Of a stretch of 64,000 bases of DNA, positions 62,148 through 64,000 are shown piece after piece. The stretch is from Acidimicrobiales bacterium (GTDB lineage: Bacteria; Actinomycetota; Acidimicrobiia; Acidimicrobiales; Bog-793), in the NCBI GenBank assembly GCA_035294085.1, contig DATGLP010000014.1:1-64000 (forward strand), given 5' to 3'. How positions within the stretch are numbered: the stretch's first letter is position 1; every line of letters begins with the position of its first letter. The translations under genes and the position numbers were made by a program. A model generated the notes under the pieces. That model searched no databases and was not told the origin of the DNA. It was given only the letters and a program-made list of their open reading frames with translations.

Positions 62148-62209
62148 GGCGTGCCGCGTGGTCGCCGCCGCACACGGCTAGCGTTGTAGCTAGTGAGTAG
62201 GTGGCGTTG

Positions 62210-63235
62210 ATGGAGAAGGGGAGCGGGAACCAGCTCCGCCTCGACCCCCTCTCGGGGCGGTGGGTGGCCGTGTCCACGAGGCGCTCGGAGCGAGCTGCCG
62301 CCTTCCTCCCGCGCCAGCCGACGCCGGTCGACGTCGTGACGAGCTGCCCGTTCTGCCCGGGAAACGAGGACGCCACGCCGCCGGCGCTCGAGACCTACGG
62401 CAACGAGGGCGAGTGGCTCGTGCGCGTCGTTCCGAACCGCTACCCGGCCTTCGAGGGCAACGAGCCCTTCGTCGTCGTCCACCGCGGGCCGGTGTTCACC
62501 CAGGCGCCCGCCAGCGGGATCCACGAGGTGCTCGTCTTCTCCCCCGACCACCACCGCCAGTGGGCCTCCTTCGACGACCACCAGAGCGACCTCGTCATGG
62601 CCGCGATCCGGGACCGCATCGAGGAGCACGAGTCGACGCCGGGCCTGCGCTACAGCCAGCTCTTCGTGAACTTCGGCCGAGAGGCGGGGGCCTCCCTCGA
62701 GCACCCGCACGGCCAGCTGCTCGGGATCCCCTTCGTCCCGCGCGAGCTCGTCGACGAGCAGGGCGGCTTCGCCCGCTTCGCGGGCGGCTGTCTGCTGTGC
62801 ACCGCGGCGGAGGCCGAGGAGCGCGCCGGCTACCGCCTGATCGAGGCGGGCGAGCACGCCGTCACCTTCGCCCCGTTCTGGAGCGGGACGCCCTACGAGA
62901 TGCTCATCGTGCCGCGCGCGCACGAGGCGCACCTGCACCGGGCGAGCCCGCTCGACCTGTTCGGCGTCGGCATCGCGGTGCGCAACGCCCTCGCGGCGCT
63001 CGAGGCGCACTGCGGCGACCTCGCCTACAACGCCGTCTTCCACGCCGCCCCCTACCGGGCCTCGTCGCCGTTCCACTGGCACGTGCACATCCTGCCGAAG
63101 CTGACGACGCGCGCGGGCTTCGAGCTCGGCACCGGGGTCTACATCAACGTCGTCTCGCCCGAGCACGCCGCCGAGGACCTGCGGCGCGCGCTCGGCGAGC
63201 TCGCCCGTCAGCCCTCGGCAGGGCTCGCCTCGTAG
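62210..63235 (+). CDS. galT: Galactose-1-phosphate uridylyltransferase-like protein
   Basis: About 341 residues. LRLDPLSGRWVAVSTRRSERA and CPFCPGNEDATPP form the first part with a zinc-type Cys pair; a second pair is in GGCLLCTAAEAEE. The HIT-fold active sites are SLEHPHGQLLGIPFVP near residue 165 and FHWHVHILPKLTTRAGFE near residue 288. It should transfer UMP between UDP-glucose and a hexose 1-phosphate, though some relatives use other nucleotides. The ATG at 62210 has AGGTGG upstream; a GTG at 62201 is also in frame. It overlaps the convergent gene by 28 bases. Confidence 0.88.
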   Translation: MEKGSGNQLRLDPLSGRWVAVSTRRSERAAAFLPRQPTPVDVVTSCPFCPGNEDATPPALETYGNEGEWLVRVVPNRYPAFEGNEPFVVVHRGPVFTQAPASGIHEVLVFSPDHHRQWASFDDHQSDLVMAAIRDRIEEHESTPGLRYSQLFVNFGREAGASLEHPHGQLLGIPFVPRELVDEQGGFARFAGGCLLCTAAEAEERAGYRLIEAGEHAVTFAPFWSGTPYEMLIVPRAHEAHLHRASPLDLFGVGIAVRNALAALEAHCGDLAYNAVFHAAPYRASSPFHWHVHILPKLTTRAGFELGTGVYINVVSPEHAAEDLRRALGELARQPSAGLAS

Positions 63236-64000
63236 CGACGGTCGCGCACGAGGGCGAACGCCTCGAGCAGGAGACCTGCCGCGGCCGGGTGCCCCGGCAG
63301 GAGGCGGTCGATGCCGGGAGCGGCGCGGTAGCCCTCGAGGAAGGCCTCCTGGTTGCGCCGCGCCCAGGCGCCGGCGAGCGCCTCGGCGAGCTCGGCCTCG
63401 TCGCTCGGCCGCAGCTGCGCGGCCTCCCGGGCGACCTGGCGCAGCGAGAAGCACATGTCGGCGACGTCCTCGAGCGGCGAGCCCGTGCGCGCCGGGAGCG
63501 AGGTGTGCGGCCGGCGCGACGCGTAGAGCGGGTCGTCGGAGAAGCCGGCGACGACCCACCCCGGCTCGGCGCGCATCACGCGGCGCAGGTGGTAGTCGCC
63601 GTGCAGTCGGATGGCGCGCCCCGTCGTCCCCGGCTCGAGCGCCGCGATCGCCCCGACGAGCGAGCGGGCGCGCTCGAGGCGCTCGAGCCCCTCGCCGCAC
63701 CCCGCCGCCACGATGGCCGCCAGGGCCTCCGGCGTCGCGACCCGGTCGCCGAAGGCAGCGGCGAGGGCGAGGTGGAGGGAGCCGGTCATCGCCCCGAGGC
63801 GGCGCATCTCCGAGGCGAGGTCGCCGCCGGTCGCCGAGGTCGCCTCCTCGAGGTCCTCGGCCGGCGCGCCCGAGGCCTCGCGCACCTCCGCGGCGCGCGC
63901 GAGGAGGTCGCGAAGCGACGTCAGGGCGAGCAGGCGTCCCTCGAGGGCGCCCGGGAGGAACTCGCGCACGAGGGCGACGTCGAAGCCCTCGGCGCGCCAG
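63208..64000 (-). CDS. Maltokinase-like protein, C-terminal part (5' end outside window)
   Basis: The frame is open to the window edge, with residues WRAEGFDVALVREFLPGALEGRLLALTSLRD before the first in-frame GTG, so the gene starts further right. RLHGDYHLRRVMRAEPGWVVAGFSDDPLYASRRPHTSLPARTGSPLEDVADMCFSLRQVA corresponds to the phosphotransferase core of maltokinase (Pep2/Mak), which phosphorylates maltose for the GlgE glucan pathway. The metal-binding DFEGEP motif of true maltokinases is replaced by GFSDDP, losing the aspartate. So this may be a divergent or inactive relative; pairing with a GalT-like gene also hints at another sugar. Confidence 0.7.
   Translation of the reverse strand, partial: WRAEGFDVALVREFLPGALEGRLLALTSLRDLLARAAEVREASGAPAEDLEEATSATGGDLASEMRRLGAMTGSLHLALAAAFGDRVATPEALAAIVAAGCGEGLERLERARSLVGAIAALEPGTTGRAIRLHGDYHLRRVMRAEPGWVVAGFSDDPLYASRRPHTSLPARTGSPLEDVADMCFSLRQVAREAAQLRPSDEAELAEALAGAWARRNQEAFLEGYRAAPGIDRLLPGHPAAAGLLLEAFALVRDRRYEASPAEG

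Overview
The window reads as a stretch of chromosome from a very GC-rich actinobacterium. GTG starts are common and 4-base gene overlaps are frequent. Actinobacterial markers include a mycothiol-type maleylpyruvate isomerase relative, an F420/LLM-type oxidoreductase, a PASTA-domain kinase and a maltokinase relative. A secreted protein with repeats of the type GYWLVSSRGNVFNFGD recalls proteins I associate with Acidimicrobiia. That class-level placement is inference; membership of the Actinobacteria is much safer.

Region 1 (1-8646) holds mixed housekeeping and accessory genes: an LLM oxidoreductase tail, a secreted GH16 glycosidase, a Nudix hydrolase, a DinB-like enzyme and an L,D-transpeptidase. 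It also has a SRPBCC-SRPBCC-ArsR operon behind two palindromic operators, and a lactate-utilisation pair in which LutB and LutC are fused.

Region 2 (8900-20900) starts with a tandem glycine riboswitch driving gcvP (apparently from a CTG codon) and gcvT; no gcvH is present. It continues with an HtrA-type protease, a kelch-repeat secreted protein, an S51-type peptidase, a fatty-acid desaturase and small proteins.

Region 3 (20900-34058) is branched-chain amino acid and serine synthesis: leuB-ilvE-cimA, leuC-leuD, leuA, serA, an aspartate aminotransferase and serC. Citramalate synthase implies isoleucine can be made from pyruvate.

Region 4 (34150-43138) looks like an accessory block set between serA/serC and ilvC. 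It contains a BlaI-type repressor with an M56 membrane protease, and a candidate BlaI operator in front of two cysteine-pair membrane proteins and two thioredoxin-fold proteins, one of them frameshifted. A mercuric reductase with an ArsR-type regulator and a palindromic operator follows, then a four-gene operon encoding six YbjQ-type domains. Metal and thiol chemistry is the common theme.

Region 5 (43179-64000) is mostly conserved leftward actinobacterial core: ilvD-ilvB-ilvN-ilvC, gatC-gatA-gatB, a short-chain dehydrogenase, a PASTA kinase, ligA, mnmA and a cysteine desulfurase. It ends with a hydrolase, a galT-like gene and a maltokinase-like gene cut by the window edge.

The clearest regulatory system is a set of three matching attenuators, ahead of leuB, leuA and ilvB. 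Each has a -35/-10 promoter with a 17-base spacer. A leader peptide rich in branched-chain codons begins 7-9 bases after the -10. A hairpin lies at its stop codon, then a second hairpin with a T-run that ends in a shared GTTTCC-like tail.
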